A stretch of 64,000 nucleotides of DNA from assembly GCF_022884085.1 (NCBI RefSeq), contig NZ_JAGGCS010000012.1:103866-167865 (forward strand). Direction: 5' to 3'. Position 1 is the first letter of the stretch, and every line of letters begins with the position of its first letter. Both the position numbers and the translations under genes were made by a program. This document shows, in pieces, positions 1 to 8,922 of the stretch. The stretch comes from Paenirhizobium cremeum. GTDB lineage: Bacteria > Pseudomonadota > Alphaproteobacteria > Rhizobiales > Rhizobiaceae. A model generated the notes under the pieces. The model was not told where the DNA came from. It searched no databases and was given only the letters and a program-made list of their open reading frames with translations.

Positions 1-320
1 AGGGCGATCGCCACCTGACGGTCGAGGAACTGCATGAGGAAGCGATCGCGGCCAACGTGCCGGTATCGCTTGCAACCGTCTACAACACGCTGCACCAGTT
101 TACCGAAGCGGGCCTCATTCGTGTTCTCGCCGTCGAAAGCGCCAAGACTTATTTCGACACGAATACATCGGACCATCACCACTTCTTCGTCGAAGGCGAG
201 AACGAGGTTCTCGACATCCCGGTTAACAACATTTCGATCGACAATCTCCCGGAACCGCCTGAAGGCATGGAGATTTCCCATGTCGACGTTGTGATCCGCC
301 TGCGCGCCAAGAGCAAATAA
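1..320 (+). CDS. irr: Iron response regulator Irr, Fur family (3' part only)
   Basis: The reading frame is open from the left edge (codons start at base 3) to a TAA at 318-320, so the N-terminus lies outside the window. The visible 105 residues hold the end of the winged-helix recognition region (PVSLATVYNTLHQF), the DHHHFF histidine cluster that serves as a haem/metal site in Irr proteins, and the conserved ending EPPEGMEISHVDVVIRLR. Irr is the alphaproteobacterial haem-responsive Fur relative that represses or activates iron genes when iron is scarce. The match to rhizobial Irr is very close by memory; a different Fur paralogue is unlikely. The next gene is convergent, 21 bases away. Confidence 0.9.
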   Translation, partial: GDRHLTVEELHEEAIAANVPVSLATVYNTLHQFTEAGLIRVLAVESAKTYFDTNTSDHHHFFVEGENEVLDIPVNNISIDNLPEPPEGMEISHVDVVIRLRAKSK

Positions 321-341
321 GTCCTTCCCGGACGACACCGC

Positions 342-980
342 CTATTTCATCACGTCTTCGGGCGGCCGGCCCGGGCGGGAATTGGGGCGTGGTAGCGACC
401 AGCCGAACCGCAGGGCCCCACCGCGAATGGCAAAGGCCGTCAGAGCGCCGAAAATCGATGCTGTGTGGAGCTCAAGCCCGAACTCCGTCGCGGCAGTGAA
501 GACCGTGGCGCCCGCTAGTGCCGCGGTAACGTAGATCTCCGGCCGCAGCAGGACGGACGGCTCGCCCGCGATGATGTCGCGCAGAATGCCGCCGAAGGCA
601 GCCGTCAGCGTGCCCGTGACCACGGCCACGGTCGGCGAACCCGTCGCCACATAGCCCTTCGCCGCCCCCATGACGCAATAGGCCGAAAGACCAACCGCAT
701 CCAGCCAGACGAGCAGGCGATAACGCGATTCAACGAGATGGGCGGTGAAGAAGACCAGGACGCCGACAGAGGCGCAAACCAGCACGTAGCCCGGATTGAC
801 GACCCAGAAAACCGGAAGGCTGCCAAGTACGACATCGCGCATCGTCCCGCCGCCTATGCCTGTGACGAGGGCCAGAAAAAGGAACCCGATCAGGTCGAGC
901 TCCTTGCGCGAGGCGGAAAGCGCGCCTGTCGCCGCAAAGACCGCCACACCCGCATAGTCGAGAAACCCCAGCAACGACAT
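342..980 (-). CDS. TRIC/YicG-family trimeric cation channel-like membrane protein
   Basis: This 212-residue, very hydrophobic protein has two internally similar halves of about three membrane helices each, the layout of bacterial TRIC (former UPF0126, YicG/YadS) proteins. The conserved glycine-rich motif GIGGGTMRDVVLG occurs near residues 41-53 and its second-half counterpart AAFGGILRDIIAGE near residues 127-140; both mark the family. Characterised TRIC proteins conduct monovalent cations, but the physiological role in rhizobia is unknown. The ATG at 980 is the first in frame. Convergent with irr. Confidence 0.85.
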   Translation of the reverse strand: MSLLGFLDYAGVAVFAATGALSASRKELDLIGFLFLALVTGIGGGTMRDVVLGSLPVFWVVNPGYVLVCASVGVLVFFTAHLVESRYRLLVWLDAVGLSAYCVMGAAKGYVATGSPTVAVVTGTLTAAFGGILRDIIAGEPSVLLRPEIYVTAALAGATVFTAATEFGLELHTASIFGALTAFAIRGGALRFGWSLPRPNSRPGRPPEDVMK

Positions 981-1093
981 GGAAATCCTTTCAACCCGAT
1001 ATGATGTCTAGAGACCAGAAGAAAACGTCAGGGTCGCGCAAGCAGGCCCTGCAAGGATGGCCGCGATATTTTCATCTCGCCGGGACGAACGCC

Positions 1094-1567
1094 GTGAAGT
1101 ACCTGTTGCTTGCCACATTGCAAATCGCCCTCCTGCTTGCCGCACCTGCATCCTCCTTCGGTCAGCAGCAGCTTATCAGCGATCCTGAAATATACGAGAA
1201 GGAACACTTCAAGAAGCGATGTGGAACGGTGGAATACGGGCCGAAATTCATCGACCGGATCGACATCAACAATGACGGCATCATCGATGCCGTGGCCAAT
1301 GAGGGCGACCTGTCATGCGACGGTACGCGCGGCCCCGATTGCACCGCGGACGGCTGCCCCCATAATTTCTACCTGCAGGTCAAGGAGGGCGGTTACTTCA
1401 TGATCGCCACCGCGCAACTCTACGGCTACGACTTCCTCAAACGGTTCGGCAACATGGTGTTCGTGCTGAAGATGCACCCGCGCTTTTGCGAGCGCACCGA
1501 CAGCGAGCCCTGCCAGATGACCGTGCGGGTGCGCGGCACCAAATTCCTGACCATCTCCAAGAAATAG
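1094..1567 (+). CDS. Hypothetical secreted protein with one calcium-loop-like motif
   Basis: I do not recognise the family. I chose the GTG at 1094, because the residues that follow form a convincing signal peptide (VKYLLLATLQIALLLAA, then a small-residue cleavage region before QQQL). An upstream in-frame ATG at 1001 would place 31 poorly conserved-looking residues before it. The mature part is about 130 residues with six cysteines, suggesting periplasmic disulfides, and a DINNDGIIDA segment resembling an EF-hand or dockerin calcium loop. Probably monocistronic; the facing gene is convergent, 14 bases away. Confidence 0.6.
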   Translation: MKYLLLATLQIALLLAAPASSFGQQQLISDPEIYEKEHFKKRCGTVEYGPKFIDRIDINNDGIIDAVANEGDLSCDGTRGPDCTADGCPHNFYLQVKEGGYFMIATAQLYGYDFLKRFGNMVFVLKMHPRFCERTDSEPCQMTVRVRGTKFLTISKK

Positions 1568-1581
1568 CCGGGCCGCGCCCA

Positions 1582-2373
1582 TCAGGGCGCTGGATAGAGG
1601 GAATCGATCCTGCCCGTCAGGTAATAAGCGGCAAGGCCGATCCATTCGCGCACGGCGGTGGAGGTCTGCTGCGCGTTGAGAGTGGGTTGGGTGAAGTCCA
1701 ACGTCAATCGCTGTTCACCGCTGGTGCGGTAATCGACCGGCCAGGGCGTCACGCTCACCCCCGCCTTGCGGAACAGACCGACGGAACGCGGCATATGGAA
1801 GGCCGACGTAATGAGCAGGCAATCGCTGAGCCCGCCGGTTTCGAGCAGATTGCGACTGAAGGCCGCATTCTCGTAGGTGGTGCGCGACTGCTTCTCGGTC
1901 ATCAGCCGCTCGGCGGGAATACCGAAGGCGGAGAAGAAGCGCAGCGATGCGGCCGCGTCGCCTTCATAGGCACCGCTCAACGAACCGTCACCGCCGGAAA
2001 CCAGAATCTTCGCCTCCGGATAACGGATGGCAAGCCGCAGCGCATCGACGAAACGGTCGGCTGCCTGGTTGAGGTCTATCCCTCCACGGCTTGTCGTCAC
2101 CTCTGTTTCGAAGGCGCCACCCAGCACGATCATGCAGGAAAGCGCATCCGGATCCTTCAGCGGTCGGGGAAAGCGGGCTTCGAGCCCCTGCAACGCAAAG
2201 GAGCCGGCGCTGGTGAACAGCACCACGAAAAGGACAATACCCGCCGCAAGGCTGAGCACCAGCCCGGTTCGGCGAAGACGGAAGAACTGGGCAAGGACCG
2301 CAGCAAGAATGGCGAAACAGGCGAGAGACAGCGGCTGGGCGAGCATCCAGAACAACTTGGAAATAACAAACAT
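1582..2373 (-). CDS. YdcF/ElyC (DUF218) family membrane-anchored protein
   Basis: A 263-residue protein with two N-terminal hydrophobic segments (about residues 10-30 and 36-58), followed by a DUF218 domain. Visible family features are the strand IVLGG (about 83-87), the ILVSGGDG motif (about 123-130), RTTYENA (about 163-169) and LITSAFHMPRS (about 187-197). Family members such as ElyC and SanA affect cell-envelope integrity in enterobacteria; the biochemical activity is not established. The ATG at 2373 is preceded by a GAGGAG ribosome-binding site. Confidence 0.8.
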   Translation of the reverse strand: MFVISKLFWMLAQPLSLACFAILAAVLAQFFRLRRTGLVLSLAAGIVLFVVLFTSAGSFALQGLEARFPRPLKDPDALSCMIVLGGAFETEVTTSRGGIDLNQAADRFVDALRLAIRYPEAKILVSGGDGSLSGAYEGDAAASLRFFSAFGIPAERLMTEKQSRTTYENAAFSRNLLETGGLSDCLLITSAFHMPRSVGLFRKAGVSVTPWPVDYRTSGEQRLTLDFTQPTLNAQQTSTAVREWIGLAAYYLTGRIDSLYPAP

Positions 2374-2527
2374 CGGGTCTCCTCAAGGATCGACCTGACA
2401 TACAGGCGACGGGCCTTACCCACAATGCTCGGCGTTCCGCCGAGCGAAGACAGCTTCGCTCAAGGCAATGACCCTAGGCCTCTAATATACATAGATACGG
2501 ACATAAAAGACTGAATTCGGAGGCCGC

Positions 2528-2722
2528 ATGCGCTTCGCAATCGACATTATCGACGACGCGGGAAACAACCGGATCTACATCGGCGAGCCGCTCGGTCTTG
2601 CAGGCGACAAGCTGCGCGTCCAGCTTCGCGACAGGGAAGCCATGTTCGAGATCGAGCGCATCGCCGACTGGTTCCAGATCGACCAGACCGAAAGCAGGGG
2701 GCGCGGAGAATTGTTCTGCTAG
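2528..2722 (+). CDS. Small hypothetical protein, 64 residues
   Basis: A short open frame with a good ribosome-binding site (GGAGG ending 5 bases before the ATG) and coding-like composition with G/C-rich third positions. The product, beginning MRFAIDIIDDAGNNRI, is acidic and soluble and has no signal peptide or membrane segment. I do not recognise a family. It stands alone between two minus-strand genes, so it should have its own promoter in 2374-2527. Confidence 0.55.
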   Translation: MRFAIDIIDDAGNNRIYIGEPLGLAGDKLRVQLRDREAMFEIERIADWFQIDQTESRGRGELFC

Positions 2723-2734
2723 CAGCGCCGCACG

Positions 2735-3910
2735 CTATGCGGCGCGCCCACGGCCGACGGCCAGCGTCGCGGGTCTGCGGCGGCGAATCCAGATGACCGC
2801 GAAGGCGACCAAAGCACCCGCCGACAGAAGCCCGAAGGACAGAAGAGGGCGATAGGCGAACCAGCCAATCGCAATCACGAGCGGGCCAATCAGAACCGTC
2901 AGAACAAGCGCGACCAATCCGGTGCCGAAACCGACCAGCGCGCCGAAGAACGGGATGACGTCTGCAATCACGCCGAGGATAGACAGAATCAGGGAAAAGC
3001 CGACAAAAAGCCCGATCATTCCGCCCAGACGCACAAGCCAGGTGACCAGGGTATTTTCCGCTTGAGCGTCGGCAAACATCCGAACCGCGTCAATCCTGCC
3101 GGCAGCGCTCAGGAAAAGTTCGCGGCCATTGGTCGTCCGGTATGGTATCAGCGCGCCACCCATCTGCTGGGCGACAAGGCTCGCTTCGTCGAGATCGGCA
3201 CGCGTGTAACGTATCCGGACATCGCCGACCACCGGAGCAGAGGCATCCGCCCCCACGTAGAAGCCGCCCCGATCGAGATGGACGGGCCGCGACAGCGCCT
3301 TGCCGACATTGACGGCATCGTTTTCCGTGACCTTCAGGTCGCTCTGGCTGCCGAGATATGCGATGTCCTCACCGGACACGGTAAAAACCCCGACCGTCGC
3401 GGTTTCAACGCTGAAGCCTGCGCTTTCCACCGGCAATCGGGGGTTCTCATGCCCTTCCGGCTGACGGAAGTCGGCGGAGTTCTGGCGCCCCTCGCGCCAT
3501 TCCTTCTGATATTTGTAGATGGTGACAGTCTCTTCACTGCCACCCAGCTTCTTCTCCGTGGTGGATTCGCTCGATTGGATCCACTGATACATCTCGACCT
3601 CGCGGCGAACCGCCAGCGCACCATCGGCCACGATTGCAAACTCGGGGTCCGAAGCGATCCCGCCAGCCTTCACCTTGCCGGAGACATGAACCAGTTTGCC
3701 TTCGTTCGAAGGCGCGATCTCATCTGCGCTCACCGGAACGACAATGCTCGCGCCCTCGCCGAGCGCGCGGTAGGTCTTGATCGACCTGCCTTCATTCCAG
3801 ACAAGCGCCCAGATCGATGCAACCACGACAACGATGCCGACCAGAAAGCCGATCAGCGCATTCTTCAGGCGCCCGAACCATGACGTCCGTGTCGTTTCCG
3901 TAAAACTCAT
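2735..3910 (-). CDS. TMEM43-like membrane protein
   Basis: About 391 residues from the ATG at 3910 (MSFTETTRTSWFGRLKNALI); a longer in-frame start at 3958 adds 16 doubtful residues. There is one N-terminal membrane helix (about 18-38), a long soluble domain containing the EWREGRQNS-type region typical of TMEM43/LUMA relatives, and three or four helices at the C-terminus ending in RRRRPATLAVGRGRAA. The bacterial members have no settled function. It is convergent with the 64-residue gene, 12 bases away. Family call from overall topology and motif memory. Confidence 0.7.
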   Translation of the reverse strand: MSFTETTRTSWFGRLKNALIGFLVGIVVVVASIWALVWNEGRSIKTYRALGEGASIVVPVSADEIAPSNEGKLVHVSGKVKAGGIASDPEFAIVADGALAVRREVEMYQWIQSSESTTEKKLGGSEETVTIYKYQKEWREGRQNSADFRQPEGHENPRLPVESAGFSVETATVGVFTVSGEDIAYLGSQSDLKVTENDAVNVGKALSRPVHLDRGGFYVGADASAPVVGDVRIRYTRADLDEASLVAQQMGGALIPYRTTNGRELFLSAAGRIDAVRMFADAQAENTLVTWLVRLGGMIGLFVGFSLILSILGVIADVIPFFGALVGFGTGLVALVLTVLIGPLVIAIGWFAYRPLLSFGLLSAGALVAFAVIWIRRRRPATLAVGRGRAA

Positions 3911-4085
3911 GCCCCTGTCCCCGCCCCGTCCGCTACAACGCGCCTTGAACGGATTCACTAGCGCATTTGGGTATGGGAACCATTAAGGCCCGACAGGGAC
4001 AAACAATGGAATGAGGCAAATCGCTCGGTACAGGCGATCAAGTCGTTCGCCTGGAAGACAACAGCAGATTGTCGGAGGAGAAATT

Positions 4086-4161
<76 letters not shown>

Positions 4162-4313
4162 AAACCATGGGTCCGGCAGCGCCGGTTCCGGGAACCTGCC
4201 GGGCGTGCTGTCCGGCGGGTGGCGGCTTATTACTTCCGGTTTTCGGAGATAGCAAGCCGAAAAATCGCGGACCCGGAAAGTTTTTGCATTTCCGGGTCCA
4301 AGTCCCTGAAAAA

Positions 4314-4700
4314 TCAGACTTCGTCGTCGTCGCCGGTGACGCCGATGATGCCGCTCATGTCGTCGTCGTCATCGTCTTCGTCGGCTTCGAGGAAGGTGTC
4401 GTCATCATCGTCGCCGAGTTCGACGTCATCGTCGCCGATATCCGGCAGATCGTCGCCACCGCCGTTTTCGTCGGCGTCTTCGAGAGCCACGAGTTCGATT
4501 TCCGTGTTTTCGGTATCGACCTCCGCGACATCCTCCTCTTCAGCCTTTTCCATGATGGAAGCGACGGACGTTTCTTCGAAATAAGAGAGCGGCCAGCTCT
4601 TGCCCGTATAGGGCGATACGATCGGATCCTTGTTCAGATCGTAGAATTTCTTGCCCGTATCCGGGTCGGTCCGCTTGGTGCCAAGTTCTGCTTTCGCCAC
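4314..4700 (-). CDS. TIGR02300 family protein with strongly acidic C-terminus
   Basis: I place the start at the GTG at 4700 (product begins MAKAELGTKRTDPDTGKK), with GAGG about 10 bases upstream; earlier in-frame codons read through non-coding-looking sequence. The N-terminal 45 residues (GTKRTDPDTGKKFYDLN, then PIVSPYTGKSWP) match the family domain. In other alphaproteobacteria this domain carries CxxC pairs resembling a zinc ribbon, but here the cysteine positions are not cysteine. The remaining about 80 residues are mostly Asp and Glu with poly-Asp runs and are probably disordered. Function unknown. Sitting upstream of aroA is a conserved arrangement. Confidence 0.8.
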   Translation of the reverse strand: MAKAELGTKRTDPDTGKKFYDLNKDPIVSPYTGKSWPLSYFEETSVASIMEKAEEEDVAEVDTENTEIELVALEDADENGGGDDLPDIGDDDVELGDDDDDTFLEADEDDDDDDMSGIIGVTGDDDEV

Positions 4701-4974
4701 TGTCGAAGCCTCGTGATGTCTTGAGGAATATGCCGGCACGCGCCGTTCATCCGGTCCCTGACCGGTCAAATTGCTAGCGGGCTCCCTTAATCGTTGCAAC
4801 CCGTTCTGTCAAAGGCAAACTTCACGCCGCATTGTCAGGGCTTTTTGCGGGCCGAGGGATGACCATCAAATCGCTTTATGCTAACGAGCGCGGAAATCGG
4901 CGCCCATGGCAACCGGCAGCATCCCCGGACATGGTTCGCGCGGCAAGGAATATCCGATCGGAGGAAACACGTTC

Positions 4975-6342
4975 ATGGCGCATGGAGCCCTGCCCAAACC
5001 GGCCACCTCGCGGAAATCACCCGCCCTCTCCGGCACCATCCGCATTCCCGGCGACAAGTCCATTTCCCATCGTTCCTTCATGTTCGGCGGCCTTGCCTCC
5101 GGCCAGACGCGCATCACCGGGCTGCTCGAGGGCGAGGACGTCATCAACACAGGCAAGGCCATGCAGGCGATGGGCGCCAGGATCGTCAAAGACGGCGATA
5201 CCTGGATCATCGACGGCGTCGGCAATGGCTGCCTGCTTGCACCGGAAGCGCCGCTCGACTTCGGCAATGCCGGCACCGGCTGCCGCCTCACCATGGGGCT
5301 GGTCGGCGTCTATGATTTCGACAGCACCTTTATCGGCGACGCCTCCCTTACCAAGCGCCCGATGGGCCGCGTCCTCAATCCGCTGCGCGAAATGGGCGTG
5401 CAGGTCAAAGCCGCCGAGGGCGACCGCCTGCCGGTGACGTTGCACGGGCCGAAAACACCAGCCCCGATCACCTACCGCGTACCGATGGCTTCGGCGCAGG
5501 TGAAATCCGCCGTGCTGCTCGCCGGCCTCAACACGCCCGGTATCACTACCGTTATCGAACCGATCATGACCCGCGACCATACGGAAAAGATGCTGCAGGG
5601 CTTCGGCGCCAACCTGACGGTCGAGACGGCTTCCGACGGCGTGCGCACCATTCGCATCGAAGGCCGGGGCAAGCTCACCGGCCAGGTGATCGACGTGCCG
5701 GGCGATCCGTCCTCCACGGCATTCCCGCTCGTTGCGGCGCTGCTGGTTCCGGGCTCCGACATCACCATCCTGAATGTGTTGATGAACCCGACGCGCACCG
5801 GCCTCATCCTGACGCTGCAGGAAATGGGCGCGGATATCGAAATCCTCAATCCACGGCTTGCCGGCGGCGAGGATGTCGCGGATCTTCGCGTGCGTTCATC
5901 CAGCCTGAAGGGTGTCACCTTGCCGGAGGACCGCGCGCCATCGATGATCGACGAATATCCGGTGCTCGCTGTGGCCGCCGCCTTTGCCGAGGGGACGACG
6001 ACCATGCTCGGCCTGGAAGAACTGAGGGTCAAGGAATCCGATCGTCTTTCCGCCGTCGCCGCCGGCCTGAAGCTCAACGGCGTCGATTGTGACGAGGGCG
6101 AAGCCACGCTCGTCGTTCGCGGCCGACCGGATGGCAAGGGCCTCGGCAATGCATCCGGTGCAGCGGTGGAGACCCATCTCGACCACCGCATCGCCATGAG
6201 TTTCCTTATCATGGGTCTCGTTGCCGAGCATCCGGTAACCGTCGACGACGCGACCATGATTGCCACAAGCTTCCCGGAATTCATGGACCTGATGACGGGG
6301 CTCGGCGCAAAGATCGAAACCCGCGAAGGCAAAGCTGCGTGA
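4975..6342 (+). CDS. aroA: 3-phosphoshikimate 1-carboxyvinyltransferase (EPSP synthase, class II)
   Basis: Catalyses the sixth shikimate-pathway step, phosphoenolpyruvate plus shikimate-3-phosphate to EPSP, in the cytosol. 455 residues from the ATG at 4975, which has GGAGG 10 bases upstream. The protein is nearly collinear with Agrobacterium CP4 EPSPS: GDKSISHRSF (26-35, Lys28), the PEP-loop NAGTGCRL (98-105), SLTKRPMGRV, and LEELRVKESDRL near the C-terminal domain. The PEP-loop has Gly at position 100, where I recall CP4 having Ala, a residue tied to glyphosate insensitivity. The stop codon overlaps the start of cmk, so the two are probably co-translated. Confidence 0.97.
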   Translation: MAHGALPKPATSRKSPALSGTIRIPGDKSISHRSFMFGGLASGQTRITGLLEGEDVINTGKAMQAMGARIVKDGDTWIIDGVGNGCLLAPEAPLDFGNAGTGCRLTMGLVGVYDFDSTFIGDASLTKRPMGRVLNPLREMGVQVKAAEGDRLPVTLHGPKTPAPITYRVPMASAQVKSAVLLAGLNTPGITTVIEPIMTRDHTEKMLQGFGANLTVETASDGVRTIRIEGRGKLTGQVIDVPGDPSSTAFPLVAALLVPGSDITILNVLMNPTRTGLILTLQEMGADIEILNPRLAGGEDVADLRVRSSSLKGVTLPEDRAPSMIDEYPVLAVAAAFAEGTTTMLGLEELRVKESDRLSAVAAGLKLNGVDCDEGEATLVVRGRPDGKGLGNASGAAVETHLDHRIAMSFLIMGLVAEHPVTVDDATMIATSFPEFMDLMTGLGAKIETREGKAA

Positions 6343-6977
6343 GCACCTCCTTCACGATCGCCATCGACGGGCCAGCGGCAGCCGGCAAGGGAACGTTGTC
6401 CCGGCTGATCGCCGCGCATTACGGCTTCCATCATCTGGACACGGGTCTTACCTACCGCGCCGTCGCCAAGGCGCTTCTCGACGCCGGCCAGCCGCTCGAT
6501 GACGAGACCGTGGCCGAGCAGACGGCGCTTGCGATCGATCTTGCCGGTCTCGACCGCTCGGTGCTTTCGCAACACCAGATCGGCGAGGCCGCCTCGAAGA
6601 TAGCCGTCATGCCGAAGGTCAGGCGGGCGCTCGTCGAGGCGCAGCGCAAATTTGCGGCAAAGACGCCCGGCACCGTGCTCGACGGCCGTGACATCGGCAC
6701 CGTTGTCTGCCCGGCAGCACCGGTAAAACTCTATGTCACTGCTTCGCCGGAAGTTCGCGCCAGACGCCGTTACGACGAGATCCTGGCTGGCGGCGGCAGC
6801 GCCAGTTTCGACGCGGTCTTTGCCGATGTGCGCAAGCGCGACGAGCGTGACATGGGCCGCGCGGACAGCCCGCTGAAGCCAGCCGACGATGCGCACTTGC
6901 TTGATACGTCGGAAATGAGTATAGAGGCGGCGTTTCAGGCTGCCCGAACCTTTATCGATGCTGCCTTGAAGACATAA
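6339..6977 (+). CDS. cmk: Cytidylate kinase
   Basis: Phosphorylates CMP and dCMP with ATP in pyrimidine nucleotide metabolism. 212 residues, the usual length. The P-loop GPAAAGKGT is at residues 10-18, DTGLTYRAVA follows at about 34-43, and the DGRDIGTVV motif appears near 116-124. The GTG start overlaps the aroA stop by 4 bases, which signals translational coupling. The order aroA-cmk-rpsA is standard in alphaproteobacteria. Confidence 0.96.
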   Translation: MSTSFTIAIDGPAAAGKGTLSRLIAAHYGFHHLDTGLTYRAVAKALLDAGQPLDDETVAEQTALAIDLAGLDRSVLSQHQIGEAASKIAVMPKVRRALVEAQRKFAAKTPGTVLDGRDIGTVVCPAAPVKLYVTASPEVRARRRYDEILAGGGSASFDAVFADVRKRDERDMGRADSPLKPADDAHLLDTSEMSIEAAFQAARTFIDAALKT

Positions 6978-7138
6978 TCGATACGGAACCCGGCCAGCCG
7001 GTTTTCGCAAAGACCAGCCGAAACGAACGTCCTCGCGCCGGACAGCCCTTAAATGAAGGGCGGACGATCTTTCTGGCCATGTGCAACTCGAACCCCCGGC
7101 GCATACCGCGTCCCGACTGGATGCGATTAGGAGATTTC

Positions 7139-8842
7139 ATGTCTGTTTCTACCCCTACGCGCGATGATTTCGCAGCAATGCTCGAAGAGTCGTTTGCCAA
7201 GACCGATCTGGCAGAAGGCTATGTCACCAAGGGCATCATCACGGCCATCGAGAAGGACGTCGCCATCGTTGACGTCGGCCTCAAGGTCGAAGGCCGCATC
7301 GCGCTCAAGGAATTCGGCGCTCGGGCCAAGGACGGTTCGCTGAAGGTCGGCGACGAAGTCGAGGTCTATGTCGAGCGCATCGAAAACGCTCTCGGCGAAG
7401 CCGTTCTGTCGCGCGAGAAGGCTCGCCGCGAAGAAAGCTGGATCAAGCTCGAAGCCAAGTTCGAAGCTGGCGAGCGCGTCGAAGGTGTCATCTTCAACCA
7501 GGTCAAGGGTGGCTTCACCGTCGATCTCGACGGCGCCGTTGCCTTCCTGCCGCGTTCGCAGGTCGACATCCGTCCGATCCGCGACGTCACCCCTCTCATG
7601 CACAACCCGCAGCCCTTCGAAATCCTCAAGATGGACAAGCGCCGCGGCAACATCGTCGTTTCGCGCCGTACGGTTCTCGAAGAGTCCCGTGCCGAGCAGC
7701 GTTCTGAAATCGTTCAGAACCTCGAAGAAGGCCAGGTTGTTGACGGTGTCGTCAAGAACATCACCGATTACGGTGCGTTCGTCGACCTCGGCGGTATCGA
7801 CGGCCTGCTGCACGTAACCGACATGGCATGGCGCCGCGTCAACCATCCGTCGGAAATCCTGTCCATCGGCCAGCAGGTCAAGGTTCAGATCATCCGAATC
7901 AACCAGGAAACTCACCGCATCTCGCTCGGCATGAAGCAGCTCGAGTCGGATCCGTGGGATGGCATTGCCGCCAAGTATCCGGTCGGCAAGAAGATTTCCG
8001 GCACCGTCACGAACATCACCGACTACGGTGCATTCGTCGAGCTGGAGCCGGGCATCGAAGGCCTGATCCACATCTCGGAAATGTCCTGGACCAAGAAGAA
8101 CGTACACCCCGGCAAGATCCTGTCCACGAGCCAGGAAGTCGACGTCGTCGTTCTCGAAGTCGATCCGTCCAAGCGCCGTATCTCGCTCGGCCTCAAGCAG
8201 ACGCTGGAAAACCCGTGGCAGGCATTCGCCTATAGCCACCCGGCCGGCACCGAAGTCGAAGGCGAAGTCAAGAACAAGACCGAATTCGGCCTGTTCATCG
8301 GCCTCGAAGGCGATGTCGACGGCATGGTTCACCTCTCCGACCTCGACTGGAACCGTCCGGGCGAACAGGTCATCGAGGAGTACAACAAGGGTGACGTGGT
8401 CAAGGCTGTCGTTCTCGATGTCGACGTCGAGAAGGAACGCATCTCGCTCGGCATCAAGCAGCTCGGCCGCGATTCGGTCGGCGAAGCTGCCGCTTCCGGC
8501 GACCTGCGCAAGAACGCAGTCGTTTCCTGCGAAGTCATCGGAATCAACGACGGCGGTATCGAAGTGAAGCTCGTCAACCACGAGGACATCACTTCCTTCA
8601 TCCGTCGTGCCGATCTTTCCCGCGACCGCGACGAACAGCGTCCGGAACGCTTCTCGGTCGGCCAGATCGTCGATGCCCGCGTGACCAACTTCTCCAAGAA
8701 GGATCGCAAGGTCATGCTGTCGATCAAGGCTCTGGAAATCGCTGAAGAGAAGGAAGCCGTCGCTCAGTTCGGTTCCTCCGATAGCGGCGCTTCGCTCGGC
8801 GACATCCTCGGTGCCGCGCTCAAGAACCGCAACGCCGAATAA
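7139..8842 (+). CDS. rpsA: 30S ribosomal protein S1
   Basis: 567 residues from the ATG at 7139 (MSVSTPTRDDFAAML), which has AGGAGA 5 bases upstream; an in-frame ATG at 7079 lacks such a site. Six S1/OB-fold repeats can be followed by their recurring motifs (for example ITDYGAFVDLGGIDGLLH and ITDYGAFVELEPGIEGLIH), each ending near RISLG. S1 binds mRNA on the 30S subunit and promotes initiation on structured leaders. The 161-base spacer after cmk could hold an additional promoter or an autoregulatory leader, but I see no proven element. Confidence 0.98.
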   Translation: MSVSTPTRDDFAAMLEESFAKTDLAEGYVTKGIITAIEKDVAIVDVGLKVEGRIALKEFGARAKDGSLKVGDEVEVYVERIENALGEAVLSREKARREESWIKLEAKFEAGERVEGVIFNQVKGGFTVDLDGAVAFLPRSQVDIRPIRDVTPLMHNPQPFEILKMDKRRGNIVVSRRTVLEESRAEQRSEIVQNLEEGQVVDGVVKNITDYGAFVDLGGIDGLLHVTDMAWRRVNHPSEILSIGQQVKVQIIRINQETHRISLGMKQLESDPWDGIAAKYPVGKKISGTVTNITDYGAFVELEPGIEGLIHISEMSWTKKNVHPGKILSTSQEVDVVVLEVDPSKRRISLGLKQTLENPWQAFAYSHPAGTEVEGEVKNKTEFGLFIGLEGDVDGMVHLSDLDWNRPGEQVIEEYNKGDVVKAVVLDVDVEKERISLGIKQLGRDSVGEAAASGDLRKNAVVSCEVIGINDGGIEVKLVNHEDITSFIRRADLSRDRDEQRPERFSVGQIVDARVTNFSKKDRKVMLSIKALEIAEEKEAVAQFGSSDSGASLGDILGAALKNRNAE

Positions 8843-8866
8843 GGCCAGGTTTCAATCGCATCAAAA

Positions 8867-8902
8867 AGCCCGCCGGTCGCATGACCGGCGGGCTTTTCTT
8901 TT
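8867..8902 (+). terminator. Rho-independent terminator after rpsA
   Basis: A perfect 12-bp stem AGCCCGCCGGTC/GACCGGCGGGCT with a GCAT loop is followed by TTTTCTTTT. It lies 24 bases after the rpsA stop. The A-run on its other side means it may also end the convergent transcript. Confidence 0.93.
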
Positions 8903-8922
8903 GATCGGATTTCCCGGGAAAC

